DNA of 64,000 bases from Craterostigma plantagineum (taxonomy: Eukaryota; Streptophyta; Magnoliopsida; Lamiales; Linderniaceae), in NCBI GenBank assembly GCA_027422505.1, contig JAPQWV010001571.1:1-64000 (forward strand). The letters run 5' to 3'. The notes beneath the pieces were generated by a model that saw only the letters and a list, made by a program, of their open reading frames with translations, made no database searches and was not told where the DNA came from. Made by a program: the position numbers and the translations under genes. This document shows, in pieces, positions 47,170 through 57,654 of the stretch; positions within the stretch are counted from its first letter, which is position 1; each line of letters begins with the position of its first letter.

Positions 47170-48002
47170 TTCACATACTAGAACAAATTCGTTGTCTCGA
47201 GCGTTGGCCACGTTTCTTGAGCATTGAGATTTCTGTTTAGACCCCAACAATCTTTCTTCATATGACCCTTCTTGCCACAGTGATAACATTTGATAGCCTT
47301 CTTATTTTGCGGGACCGATTTTTGACTCCCCACTAGGACCACGTTCTTCATATCTGATCCGCTTTCGGCTCCCACTTGGACCACGTTCTCCAGATCTTGC
47401 CTTCGTCACAGTCAGCGCCTCTGCTTGATGGGGTGTAATCACCTTCTTCTCCGTATTATTGCGCCGGTTTTCTTCTTCCAGAACAGCAGCAGCAACGTCA
47501 TCATAGACAAGTTGCGCTGCAGTTTGGTTGTTGGTTAGACTACGAGATGAGCATAAGAATCTGGCAGACTTGCCAGTAGGAGTTCAGCCCGATCGCTTGA
47601 CTCTATGTTGCAGTCCAAGTCTTTGAGTTGGCCAAACAGAGTACCATTTTGTTGATGTGCTCTGTTGCTGAAGAAGATTCATCCATCTTTAGAGCATATA
47701 ATTTCTTCTTCCAGAAAATCCGGCTATGAAGCGACTTGACTTGATATAGCTTATCAAGTGATCCCAGATTTCCTTTGCACTAGTTTTTTCACGACGCTCG
47801 ACAAAATGTCATCTGCTAATGCGAGATGAATATTGACAGTAGCCTTTCCATCATCTTCTTCCATTTGCATCACTTGTAATTCTTTCCGGTCTGCCAGTGA
47901 TAGCTTCCAGACAATATTCTTTGAGCAAAATTGCCTTGACTTTTACCTTCCACAGGGAGTAATTTTTTCCGTTGATTTTTCAATCTCATGCTTAGCTGCC
48001 AT
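47170..48002 (-). pseudogene. gag of COP-D (frameshifted)
   Basis: Start proposed at ATG 48002 (MAAKHEIEK). The typical gag words follow (DRKELQVMQMEEDDGKATVNIHLALADDI in pieces, about 47900-47800). The CX2CX4HX4C zinc knuckle (CYHCGKKGHMKKDC) lies near 47285-47240. Several single-base losses break the frame. Confidence 0.85.
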
Positions 48003-48136
48003 TTTTTTTCTCTCTCTCCCCCAGAAACTTTAATGGATGAATAGTAATAATCTAACAAACTTCTGATGTGGAGGATCCAATATTATTGGCAACCACAGAG
48101 CATACGGTAAGTAGATATTATAAACACCCAGCCAAA

Positions 48137-48148
48137 GCTCTGATACCA
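48137..48148 (-). other. Primer binding site of COP-D
   Basis: Reverse complement is TGGTATCAGAGC, two bases from the LTR-like remnant. Confidence 0.9.
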
Positions 48149-48150
48149 CT

Positions 48151-48247
48151 TGTTGTAAAAAGGACAGTAAAATAAAGGGGACACAAGAATTTACGTGGAA
48201 AACCCCGACTTGGTGTCCCCTTTATTTTTACTGTCCTTTTTACAACA
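48151..48247 (-). repeat. Palindromic 97-bp remnant replacing the 5' LTR of COP-D
   Basis: The first 57 bases equal the U5 end of the 3' LTR (with two single-base losses). The last 39 bases are an exact reverse complement of the first 39 bases of that LTR. Both termini therefore read TGTTGTAAAAAGGAC...GTCCTTTTTACAACA. No U3 is present. Confidence 0.9.
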
Positions 48248-48252
48248 GAAAT
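48248..48252. repeat. Target site duplication of COP-D, right copy (GAAAT)
   Basis: Identical to 43618-43622. Confidence 0.9.
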
Positions 48253-48710
48253 GACCCAGGGAGCTGGTCGGCCCTCTGCGAAGGAGCACGGAGCGACACC
48301 AAGAAATTCCCAAAAGAGGAACCGTCTACAAGAGAACCTAAGCCTTCGGGTGTACAAGAGGACGCTTTGAACTTACTTGGTACAGGCAAAGACGAATCGG
48401 CCCGTAACCCTAGAAATCGGGGAAGCGTGGGAATCGGAAATAACGACCAGTTCATCGGACCTCGCAGGTGAACCAGTTGGAGCAGAGCCGATCGAAGCGG
48501 CGGAAACTGACAGAGCAACGCGCGAACGCGTTCTGGGGCGATCCCAGTCCTCTTAACGAGGACTTGCTTCGTTCGCTTAAAGGTAGGTTTTGAGAGCGGA
48601 AGGTCGCAGAAGATCCCGAATCCATGGGGTTCGCAGAGGGTAACGAACGATTGGCCAAATCGGAAGAAGAAGAAACCATGTCGAAAAAGAAGAACACTGA
48701 AGTAGAAAAA
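48253..48710 (-). pseudogene. Antisense gene of GYP, likely 5' part
   Basis: A minus-strand Ser-rich start (MVSSSSDLANRSLP at about 48682) precedes the COP-D insertion point. Its position and orientation fit the first exon of the antisense gene whose rest lies at 42560-43617. Frames end in stops before the junction, so exon limits are unsure; an acceptor-like TGTGACAG lies near 43470. Confidence 0.45.
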
Positions 48711-49053
48711 CAAAAAAGGGAATGAGAATACCAGTTTGTAAAAAAAATCACTAAGTTACTACGAACTTATGGGCTAGCGAAGAGACGTTTGCCACACTAC
48801 TTTGATGCACTAAATCGAATTGTTCCCAAAAAGATAAGAGCGAAAAGACCATTACCCCTTTCAAATGGTTGGGACCCCTGTGAACGGTAATAAACGATGT
48901 AGCTCCTGAGATAGCAGGTAAGCCTATCTAATTATTAATTTTTATCCAGATTATCCTTGAGCTCCCATGGCGGGAGGTAAGTCTATCCAATTACTTGTCG
49001 TCCCTTACTCTAATTTACTTTGTTCCAAACACAAATTAGAGTAGGGGAGTGGT
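48711..49053 (+). other. GYP sequence between antisense gene and 3' LTR
   Basis: No gene. It ends with the purine-rich ATTAGAGTAGGGGAGTGG (49035-49052), a likely polypurine tract before the LTR. Confidence 0.55.
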
Positions 49054-50009
49054 TGATATGAACGAGAAATTCGATAGATTAAAAGAATAATTAATATATT
49101 GAGTAAAAGCCAAAAAGAATGACATCGGGCAGAGGTACAAGGTATTAGTATGAAACTAGCACAGTACAGGAACCTCTGGGTATAGTTGACTAACACGAAA
49201 AGGGAAAGAAACTTCTTTATATGTTCTCATCAGACAGGGCCTTGGACGTGTGTCTGTCCATGAAAAGTCAACACCAGTGATAAAGACCATACAATCTACA
49301 AAAAAAGCAAGCTGCGAAAAGGCATTCTGAAGGAGTCCTCTGCCACACCTCGTACTGAAGGGTCATATCACCTAGGGCTTCGGGACGTGACCTCAGATAC
49401 CAGCTCGGAACTCCTATAAAAGCGCCTTTTTATCATTTCTCACAGGAGATATGAAAAGGAGATATGAAAAGGAGATGAAAATGGAATACGAAAAGGAGAT
49501 AGAGAAAAATAGTAGAAAACGCACTAAAACGCTCTCATCTTCTCTATTCTAGCATCTGTACTTAATAGTTAGCATTTTCCGAGAGAAGGTAAGTTATTTG
49601 AGTGTGTAATCCATGGAAGTATAGTGAAAGAGGTTTTTGGAGCGCCCGTGGACATAAGATCTGCAAAGATCCGAACCACGGACATTTTGTGTCCTTTTCT
49701 GTTTTAAACACTTTTTACACCGATGAACACTTCACATGCACTATGAACTTTGTAATATTAGCATTCTACCGCTATAAATCCTCGGGACCACATTGATTGG
49801 GAGACCCCGTATCAAAAGTATACGTAATTAATAATGACATCGACATTCTTGATAATAAACAAAAGCACTGGTCAATCACTCTCACTTTGTCAATTTCGTT
49901 CGCGCCCGACTTTATATTCACTATATGTAGTACGAAACATGTCTCTAGAGTCGCTAGCTAATAGGCTAGAAACTATTTGCTTGCTGTTATTGATAATTAA
50001 TTGATATCA
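49054..50009 (+). repeat. Proposed 3' LTR of GYP
   Basis: Starts TGATATGAAC after a purine tract and ends TTGATATCA, so the ends form an inverted TGATAT/ATATCA pair, usual for gypsy LTRs. A TATA box CTATAAAAG is at 49414-49422. There is no second copy in the window, so the borders rest on termini and context only. Confidence 0.6.
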
Positions 50010-50603
50010 AGGTAATCGAAATTTCTTTCTTTCTTGTTTCTTTTTCTTAGTCTATTGTTTTGGCATTTTAATATTGCTTCGTCGTGATACATTATGCAGG
50101 CACCTAACAAAATGAATTGGAGTCAATCGTCTAACAGACACCACATGTTTTGGTCTGAAACTGCATATATAGTTGATGTTCAAATTCTTGCATAGATACA
50201 AGGAATTGAATTAACTACAACTAGTTATACCTAATTAATTTACCTGAAACTCACTGCACCAAGAATCAATTATATAAAAGATGACGACGAATCTCACCAC
50301 CTGTCTAATTATATATTAATCCATTACTATGAGATATGTATTTATCATCTTACGCATACGCAATAAAATGCATGTGGCCTAGTAAATGAGTTACTATACT
50401 ATACTATGAGTACATTCATTTAAACATATGTCGATGTAGTGTAATAAAGATAACGTGGGTTTGCGTGCTTAGGCCGACACAAATAGGGCCCGAGAGATGT
50501 GTAGTAAAGTGGCAAACTAAGTTACTTCGATGGAAATCTCTTAAGCTCTATTTGGCTGTTTGGGGAACATTTGGAGAAGGACGCTTACAATCATCAAGAC
50601 TTG
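50010..50603. other. AT-rich intergenic stretch
   Basis: No gene or repeat recognised between the GYP LTR and the hAT-type MITE. Confidence 0.5.
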
Positions 50604-50859
50604 ATTAACACCAGCCACGGAGCTATGTTGGGGCTTGGGGGGTCTGTTGCCCCCCAGCCCCAGTGTCTATAGTAATATATATACACAGAAATGATATTTG
50701 TCATATATATTTCGTTTGTGAAGCTTGGGTTCGATTCTGGACGAGCTCATTTGTTTTCTTTTTAGTAGTGGTCTACACTGGGCTGGGCTGCCCTCCTGGA
50801 ATTGGGCTTCACTATTTGCCCCCCAGGCCTAAAATTCTGGCTCCGTCCCTGATTAACAC
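50604..50859. mobile_element. hAT-type MITE, 240 bp
   Basis: The element proper is 50612-50851. It begins CAGCCACGGAGC and ends GGCTCCGTCCCTG (reverse complement CAGGGACGGAGCC). Both ends carry a GGGGGG/CCCCCC block close inside. The 8-bp duplication ATTAACAC lies at 50604-50611 and 50852-50859. The CAGNG-like termini and 8-bp duplication mark the hAT superfamily. No coding capacity. Confidence 0.88.
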
Positions 50860-51220
50860 CACCATTCACCAACTCTGCCTACATATATTTAATTTCGTTA
50901 AACTATTTTTCTTTTATATTTTTTTTCTTGAACAAGAATTCCACTATTTTTATGAATTAAAAAAAAAAAGAACGGTATCCACTTTACGTATCTAAAACGT
51001 CAAATATAACATTATCAGCAAAATCATATTAAAAACGAAAAATTCAGGGTCTAAACTAAAATTCAATATCCATTGAGTCCATTAGAAACGGAATTTCCGT
51101 GTCTAAGGTGTCATTCTCATTGCAAATTTGGACTCGGATATATATATATATATATCATTTCCCAAATGAATTTTTTCACATTTCTGTTTATATTTCTGTA
51201 TATGATCCGTTATCTAAATA
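50860..51220. other. Intergenic stretch left of SIR-2
   Basis: AT-rich. The words CATTAGAAACGGAATTTCCGTGTC near 51080 and an inverted counterpart CGTGTCAGAATCCGTTTCTAAT near 60095 lie on opposite sides of SIR-2. SIR-2 may therefore have landed inside a small TIR element. Confidence 0.4.
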
Positions 51221-51225
51221 AAAAC
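51221..51225. repeat. Target site duplication of SIR-2, left copy (AAAAC)
   Basis: Identical to 60068-60072. Confidence 0.85.
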
Positions 51226-52194
51226 TGTTAGAAATCAGGAATTTAAAGAATTCAGATTAACAGTTTTGGTGATTAGACTCAACTTGATTGAGTATACCGG
51301 TAAGACACAGTGAAACCGCATACCAGTCAGTTCATCAGGCGCGACCAGCAACTGGATCAAGACTGCTAACGGAAGCTCACTGAAGATCGAAATGCACGTA
51401 CCGGACGTGCCACATGGACAAAGATTCAAATTATACAAGGAGCGGCAAAGATTTCTGACAAGCGTTTAATGCAAGACTGCAAGGAGGAGCCAAGTTTAAG
51501 TCAAGCCAAGCTTAAAATGGAATAAAGCAAATTGCACAGCGCAAACTGCAACGAAGACCGGACAGATCCATTTTGGGTAAAGGCATGTAATACATTGTCC
51601 TGTACAAGGAGCTATCTCACAACGTCTTCTCAATCAAGCCCATCTGTAAATAGTAGAGAAGAGGCATGAAGACCTTTGCGACACTTTATCACAAGAAATC
51701 AAATACGAGAGAAAGCTCAAAGCGAAGAAAAGAAATTAGGTGTTGTCTTCACTGTACTGTAAAGTAAGTGAATTTTTCTCAAGGTACTGTAAAAAAACTC
51801 TTGAAGAGACGGAGTGTAAAAAGCAGTCTAGTGGTGTCTAGGAGTTTAGTTAGCTGAGTATAACCGGGGGGTTGTACTGTGTGAGTCTAGCTACGAAGGT
51901 TTTACGACGGGGGTTGTAAAGAACCAAATCTTCTTGAAGTAGCCTTTTTTACGGGAAAGGGGGAGATGTAGGAGACTTTGCTCCTAACTTCCATAACAAA
52001 TCTCTGTGTTCGTTCATAAACACACACACACGTCATATCACACATCCGGTCTCACTTCAATAACTGACCAATTCGCCTCCGCACCAAAGTCATAAGCGCG
52101 AGTATCAAGCACCAATATCTAACCTTAACAAGTTAAGAACCAAAAACATCCAGTGTTTATTCACCCCCTCTAAACACGTTCACCGATCCTAACA
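51226..52194 (+). repeat. 5' LTR of SIR-2
   Basis: 969 bp, TGTTAGAAAT...CCTAACA. At the TATA position this copy reads CATCTGTAAATAG (near 51641), so the box is lost. Confidence 0.93.
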
Positions 52195-52196
52195 AG

Positions 52197-52209
52197 TGGG
52201 TATCATAGC
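52197..52209 (+). other. Primer binding site of SIR-2
   Basis: TGGGTATCATAGC, a degraded form of TGGTATCAGAGC, two bases after the LTR. Confidence 0.75.
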
Positions 52210-52252
52210 GGGTTGCTTGATATTCACCATTACTTCTTCTAGTAAGCTGCCG

Positions 52253-53343
52253 ATGTTTAGCAGGGAAAACTTCCTTGAATGGAAGATAAGGATAATGACT
52301 CATCTCTTCGCACAAGACAACAAGATGGTTGACGTGATAAACACGGGGCCCTTCATTTACAAGAAAACAAACCCGCGTCATGCCGCCCATCCCAACGAAC
52401 CGCGAGAATCCAAAGGAAATGAGCGAGCTGACAATGGAAGAAAGGAGGAAGGCAAACCTTGACAACATTGCCAAATATACATTGTTCAAAACCGTGGACG
52501 TGAGTATCTTCAGGCAGGTTATGATGTGCTCAACGGCGAAGGAGGTGTGGGCCAAACTCTGCCAGATCTGCGAAGAAACGAGCAGATAAAGATAAACAAG
52601 ATTATCGCGGCCATCCAGAATACGACACTATGAGGATGAAGCCAGACGAAACATGAAAGACTTCGAGGAACGGTTCTGCTCCATCATCAACGACCTCTCG
52701 ACGTTGGGAAGACAGCTCGAGAATAGGGACATGCTATCAAAGTCATTAATGCTCTCCCATGGGAATGGGACGTCAAGACCATGGCCAGGCGAGAGTCGAA
52801 AGACTTGAGCAAACTATGAGTTAGAACTCTTTGCAGATTTGAAGGCCTCTTTGCAGTTCAAACCATGGCTGCATGACCTCTTTGAAGATTTGAAGGCCTA
52901 TGAGTTCGAACTCCAGATGAGACTGGAGGAACAATGCCAGTCCACCGGTCAAGGCTTGGCTGTGGCAGAAATATCTACCTCAAAGGATACAGAGGGCATG
53001 AGCGAAGAGGCGATGGCACTCTTCATCAAAATGTTCGGGAGGATCATAAAGAAAACTCCGAATAAAACGTCACGAGGTAAGCACATTGACAAAATGAAGA
53101 CTCTAACGTGTGCTTCAACTGTGGCAGGAAGGGCACATCATCGGGGACTACCCTAAAAAGAAAAAAGAATCGGTTAAAGAAAGTCACGTGCACTGAAAAC
53201 AAGCCCAACTGGGATGATACCGATTCGGAGGAGTCTAGCTCAGAAGAAGAGCTAAGCGAACATGAGAGCGAGGAGGAACTCTCGTGCCTGATGGCAGATC
53301 ACTCAATTCAGGATATGACAGATGAATATCGTACGAAAAGCTG
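52253..53343 (+). pseudogene. gag of SIR-2 (broken)
   Basis: Start proposed at 52253 (MFSRENFLEWKIRIMTHLFAQ), preceded in the same frame by an earlier ATG at 52196 inside the LTR junction. The gag core continues in another frame (ANLDNIAKYTLFKTVDVSIF near 52450-52510). The zinc-knuckle region is near 53105-53140 (CFNCGRKG) with a lost C-terminal half. A long acidic Ser/Glu tail ends at 53343. Stops and indels split the gene into at least four pieces. Confidence 0.85.
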
Positions 53344-54609
53344 AAGGTAGCAGAAAAAGGTAAGGCACCGGTACAGAAGATACCGGACTCATGGTTAAGA
53401 GAATCACTCAACTAGAGGAAGAAAACAACAGGTTAAAGGAGACCGCCGAGCTGAAGGACTCGGAGAACCAGAAGTTGTCGACGATAGTCCAGTCTTGGAC
53501 AAAATCGTCTAAGACACTCAACTACCTTCGACGCCGGCCCCCGAACAGCGCAAGGTGGCTATAGCGGAAGCGCGATTTGTACCGAGCGGCGTAGGGTGGC
53601 AAATTTTCGATTTTTAATATCTAAATTCAACCTTACGCCATTCGGCTTCTCCCGAGGTCTGAGATGCTGCCCTAAGCCTCGGGAGATCGCGGTTAATTCG
53701 AATTATCAAAATTCGAATTTATTTCCAATTTATTCGAATTAATAATTTAGATCCAAATTAATCAACAAAGCGGCAACCAGATGTTTTTCGATTATTTGGA
53801 GACCGAAATGATTTTTGATCAATACCAAACTTTCCAGAATAATTCTACACTTCCTAGCGTTCGCAACGATAGTCTTTCAAATTATTCCGACATCGTTTGG
53901 TATTTTTCTCAAAATCAAATCTGTGGTTCGAAATTATTAATTCGAGTAAACTGCAGTCTGCCGTCTTTTAACTATTTGACGACAGAAACGATTTCCGATT
54001 GATACCAAACAGTATCGGAATAATCCGAGAGACTCCTCAATAATGAAGGATGCCAATGACAGGACCGGTCTTGGTTACAAAGAGCAAGCGAAAATGAGGA
54101 GGCGTCAACATCATACCAGTCGTCTGCCTCGACAAAGGTAATAAAATTCGTTCGCCCCTCTGACTATAACCCTAGTCCAGTTCCTCTGGAAAACAGCTCC
54201 AAAAGGGTTTGGTTGGGATATGTAAATAATAATAACCCCATATCCCTCACAGAAAGATAATACTGCAAATGGTAAGGGGGAATACTACTAAAATATATAG
54301 TAAAAATAATGTCCCTCAGAGAAATGAAAGACCCCACAACTAAGGGGGAATCCTTATTATGTAAATAAGTATAACACTAGACCGAGACCGGAACCTCTAA
54401 GAAATCAGAGTAAGAAAAACCAGTCATATGATCCAAGACATAGGAATTCGGAATATCGGTCATATAATAAAAACAATAAAAATTATAAATATTTAATTGA
54501 CCCGAATATCGGTAGATATGTTAGGGTAATCCAAGTATGGATCCCTAAGAATCTAATTCCTGACTGGACCCAAGTTTATATGGGTACCAAAGATTCTATT
54601 TGTCTTTGC
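53344..54609 (+). other. SIR-2 gag extension, disrupted, with extra sequence
   Basis: Lys/Glu-rich coiled-coil remnants (near 53420-53520) are followed by about 500 bp (53530-54030) that do not read as gag and hold two imperfect copies of a block ending GATTGATACCAAAC or GATCAATACCAAAC. Gag-like sequence then returns. It ends with a WVPK-like region and TTTGTCTTTGCAG at 54600-54612, a splice-acceptor-like end as in COP-C. Confidence 0.5.
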
Positions 54610-57600
54610 AGGAGCTCAATCGGTCCAGCTGTTTTCAAGACAGCGGTTGCTGTCGGCACATGACCGGAGAAAGAAGACTTCTCACGGACATCAAACCATG
54701 TGCCAAGATGACCATCACCTTTGGGGATAACGGAAAAGGTGGGACCATAGGTAAGGGTAAGATTACCTATGGTAACTTACTCTTAGAAATGAATACTTAG
54801 TTAAAAATCTATACTATATCTAATTAGTGTCAGTCAACTAAACGATACCGGGTATGAAGTCAGTTTTAACAATGATAAAGTCTGTTAAAAGCAAAGGAGG
54901 GAAAACTGTACTGACCGGATGAAGAACTGATGGCACCTACAAATTAATTGGAATGAGCAGACTGGTCATACTCCAACGTGTTCGGTAGCCGGTGAGTCCA
55001 AAGGTTAGCTATGGCATAAAAGATTAAACCATCTAAATTTTAAGACCATTCCAACCTTAAGTGGAAACACCTAGTTAGAGATTTACCGAAACTAAATATG
55101 TTAAAGATAGCATGCCAACTAGGTAAATAGATTAATCACCTTTAAAGTAAAGAAACTCATTATTAGACCAGTGTCTAGGTCAATTACATATGGATTTATT
55201 TGGTCCAGTTTCGGTAACCAGTTTAGGGGGAACTAGGTACACATTAGTTGTTGTAGATGATTACTCTAGATTTACTTGGGTAATTTTTCTCAAAACTAAG
55301 GATCAAACCCCATTTGAATTAATAAAAATCTTTAAAGAATTCAAAATGAGAAGAACCTTAGGATAAAATCAATTAAGAGTGACCGAGGAATTGAATTCCT
55401 CATTATACTCTAACCACCTATCTTGAGGACCATGACGCCATAAGTTATCTGCTGCCAGGACACCTCAGCAGAATGGAGTTGCTGAGAGAAGAAACAGAAC
55501 GCTCAATGAAGCAGCTAGGACGATGCTGGCAGATGCAGACATCTCTCAAAAATCCTGGGCAGAAGCTATCAATGCCACCTGCTATATGCAGAATCGGTCA
55601 ATGATATGCAAGGGTCAAGGAAAGTCGCCCTATGAGACCTGGACTGGTAAAATCCTTTTCACTAGTTACTTCAAATCTTTGGAAGCCGATGTTACAGCCA
55701 CGATAATGGGAAGAATCATCTAGCCACCTTCGACAACCGGGTATTCAATTGCAAGAGCCTGAGCATAGAAAAGTCTCCGCACGTGGTGTTTGAAGAATCT
55801 CAACATGAGAACAACACACCGCGGAACATCAACCGGCTAAGCAATCAACTGGAGACTCATACCTGGACGATTCCAGCGAAGATGATGAACCGGTATGGGA
55901 ACCCAAGGAGTTAAACCCACTGGAAACTGAAGAGACCGGAGTCTCCAATGAGCAAGTACCTGAAGAGTCTCAGCTCAGCATGATCAGCTCATGATTGAAG
56001 ACGGGACACAGAGTGGATCGGTACCAGAAGAATCAGAGGAACTAGTCAACCCTCAGGAGGAAGATCAATTTGAGGGGAATCCATCAAATGGAAACGGACT
56101 AAGCTGAATCATCCGAGGAGGCTGATTATTGGTGATCCAAGTGAGCCAATGAAGACCAGGCGCCAGTCCAATCCCAACCTATTCATTCACGCATTCATCT
56201 TTCAAGTGCAACCATCCAAAGTCGAGGAAGCACTACAGGACAGTGAATGGATTGCAGCTATGCAGAAAGAGCTGAACCAGTTCGACAGAAGTGATGTATG
56301 GATGCTTGTCCCAAGACCCACTCAGACGGTGATTGGAACTAAGTGGGTGTTTAAGAACAAGTTGAACGAAGATGGTCTGGTCATGAGGAACAAAGCACAG
56401 CTAGTAGCTCAGGGATATTGTATAGAGGAACGGATAGATTTTGACGAGACCTTCGCACTGGTAGTCAGACTGGAGGCAATCAGAATATTCTTAGCCTATG
56501 TTTCTTCAAAGACTTCAAGGTTTATCAAATGGATGTGAAGAGCGCATTCTTGAATTGCCGTATCACAGAAGAAGTCTACGTGGCTTAACCGCTAGGTTTC
56601 ACTAGTCACGAGTTTCCAGACCACGTGTACCGGTTGAAGAAGGCTCTATATGGACTTAAGCAGACACCAGAGCTTGGTACGAGACTCTATCCTATTCCTC
56701 ACGGAAAATGAGTTCTCCATAGGCAATGTAAACGAGAACACCATTCCGGTACACGAAGGGGGAAGATTTACTCAACTTACAGATCTATGTTGATGATATC
56801 ACCTTCGGTTCAACCAATTCGAAGTTGTGTAAGAGGTTCTCCAAGTTGATGCAAGACCAGTTCGAGGTGAGCATGATGGGTGAACTGACATTATTTCTAG
56901 GAGTTGCTGAAGAGGTTCGGTATGGAGAACTGCTCAGAAGCATCCACCCCAATGAGTGCATCAATCAAGCTTGAGAAGGACGAATGGGGAATAGCGGTAG
57001 ATGTGACCAAATACCGAGGGCTTATAGATTCGCTACTATACATAACAGCCAGTAGACCGAACATCATGTACGGTGTCGGTCTCTGCACCCGGTTCCAGTC
57101 AGACCCAATGAGAGCCACCACACTGAAGCAAAGAGGATACTGAAGTACCTGAAGGGAACAGTCAACGTCGGACTATCGTACCCCGAGGATTCCAGTTTAT
57201 CCTTGCACAGTTTTACGGATTCAAGTTGCAAGATAGACCGGAGAAGCACCACCGGAACATGCCAGTTCCTTGGTGATTGCCTCATCTCCTAGTTTAGCAA
57301 AAAGCAAACTTCCATCGCAACCTCGACTGCCGAACCAGAGTACTAGCAGCGAGAAGTTGTTGCTCACATGGATCCAGCATCAATTTGGTGGATTATGGCG
57401 TAAAGGAGTCAGACAAGCCGATCTTTTGTGACAATACACGTGTTATCGTAATCACACAGAATCCCGTTTTCCACTCCAAGACGAAGCACATAGAGATCAT
57501 GAATCACTTCATCAGAGAACATGTGCTAAGGAAGGAAGTCAGACTGGAGCACATCTCAACAGACTGGCAAGTGGCAGTCATCTTCACGAAACTGCTCCCT

Positions 57601-57654
57601 GAAGCTAAGTTTACCTTCTTTCAAAATGCTTTAGGAGTACTAGATTTATCTTAG
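54610..57654 (+). pseudogene. pol of SIR-2: protease, integrase, RT, RNase H
   Basis: Protease active site DSGCCRHMTG near 54640. Integrase: HMDLFGPVS near 55190, VVDDYSRFTWV near 55250, then the TPQQNGVAERRNRTLNEAARTML region near 55460-55530. The RT starts near 56210 ([21 protein letters not shown]). YVDD is in IYVDDITFGST near 56785-56800. RNase H includes SRPNIMYGVGLCTRF near 57050 and ends at 57654 (ALGVLDLS). A deletion near 56900 removes the linker after RT, and many stops occur. Confidence 0.9.

Larger units (their letters stand above)
43623..48247 (-). mobile_element. COP-D: Tork-type copia element with a collapsed 5' LTR
   Basis: It reads right to left: a 97-bp palindromic remnant in place of the 5' LTR (48151-48247), primer site, gag, pol and 3' LTR (43623-44117). 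The GAAAT duplication flanks both ends. The sequence type (QFHSRTKHIRVQYHFVREQV in RNase H, DSAATFHMT in protease) matches Tnt1/Tork-like elements. Without a promoter-bearing 5' LTR it could not make its own full-length RNA. Gag and pol are also frameshifted. It is inserted in the antisense gene of GYP. Confidence 0.93.
11290..50009 (+). mobile_element. GYP: Ty3/gypsy (Tat-like) element split by three insertions
   Basis: Gypsy order PR-RT-RH-IN on the plus strand, followed by an antisense gene and a 3' LTR. Its pieces are 11290-11804, 38035-39379, 39843-43622 and 48248-50009; the rest is inserted DNA. The Tat-type assignment rests on the gag words near 38040 (a short histidine/cysteine region, then DEIERLI), the VPxxG-Y RT words and the antisense 3' gene. 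The 5' end is missing: no 5' LTR, primer site or gag start is visible left of 11290. A 3' LTR is proposed at 49054-50009. Removal of the inserts leaves about 7.4 kb of gypsy sequence. Confidence 0.88.

Noticed and set aside
48240..48713. 157-residue open frame on the minus strand
   Set aside because: Phe/Leu/Ser-rich frame without a recognisable domain, overlapping the better supported Ser-rich start of the GYP antisense gene.
50663..50995. 110-residue open frame
   Set aside because: Runs across the hAT-type MITE border and AT-rich flank; no domain.
52196..52252. ATG at 52196 as the gag start of SIR-2
   Set aside because: It overlaps the primer binding site; the start at 52253 fits the gag domain better.
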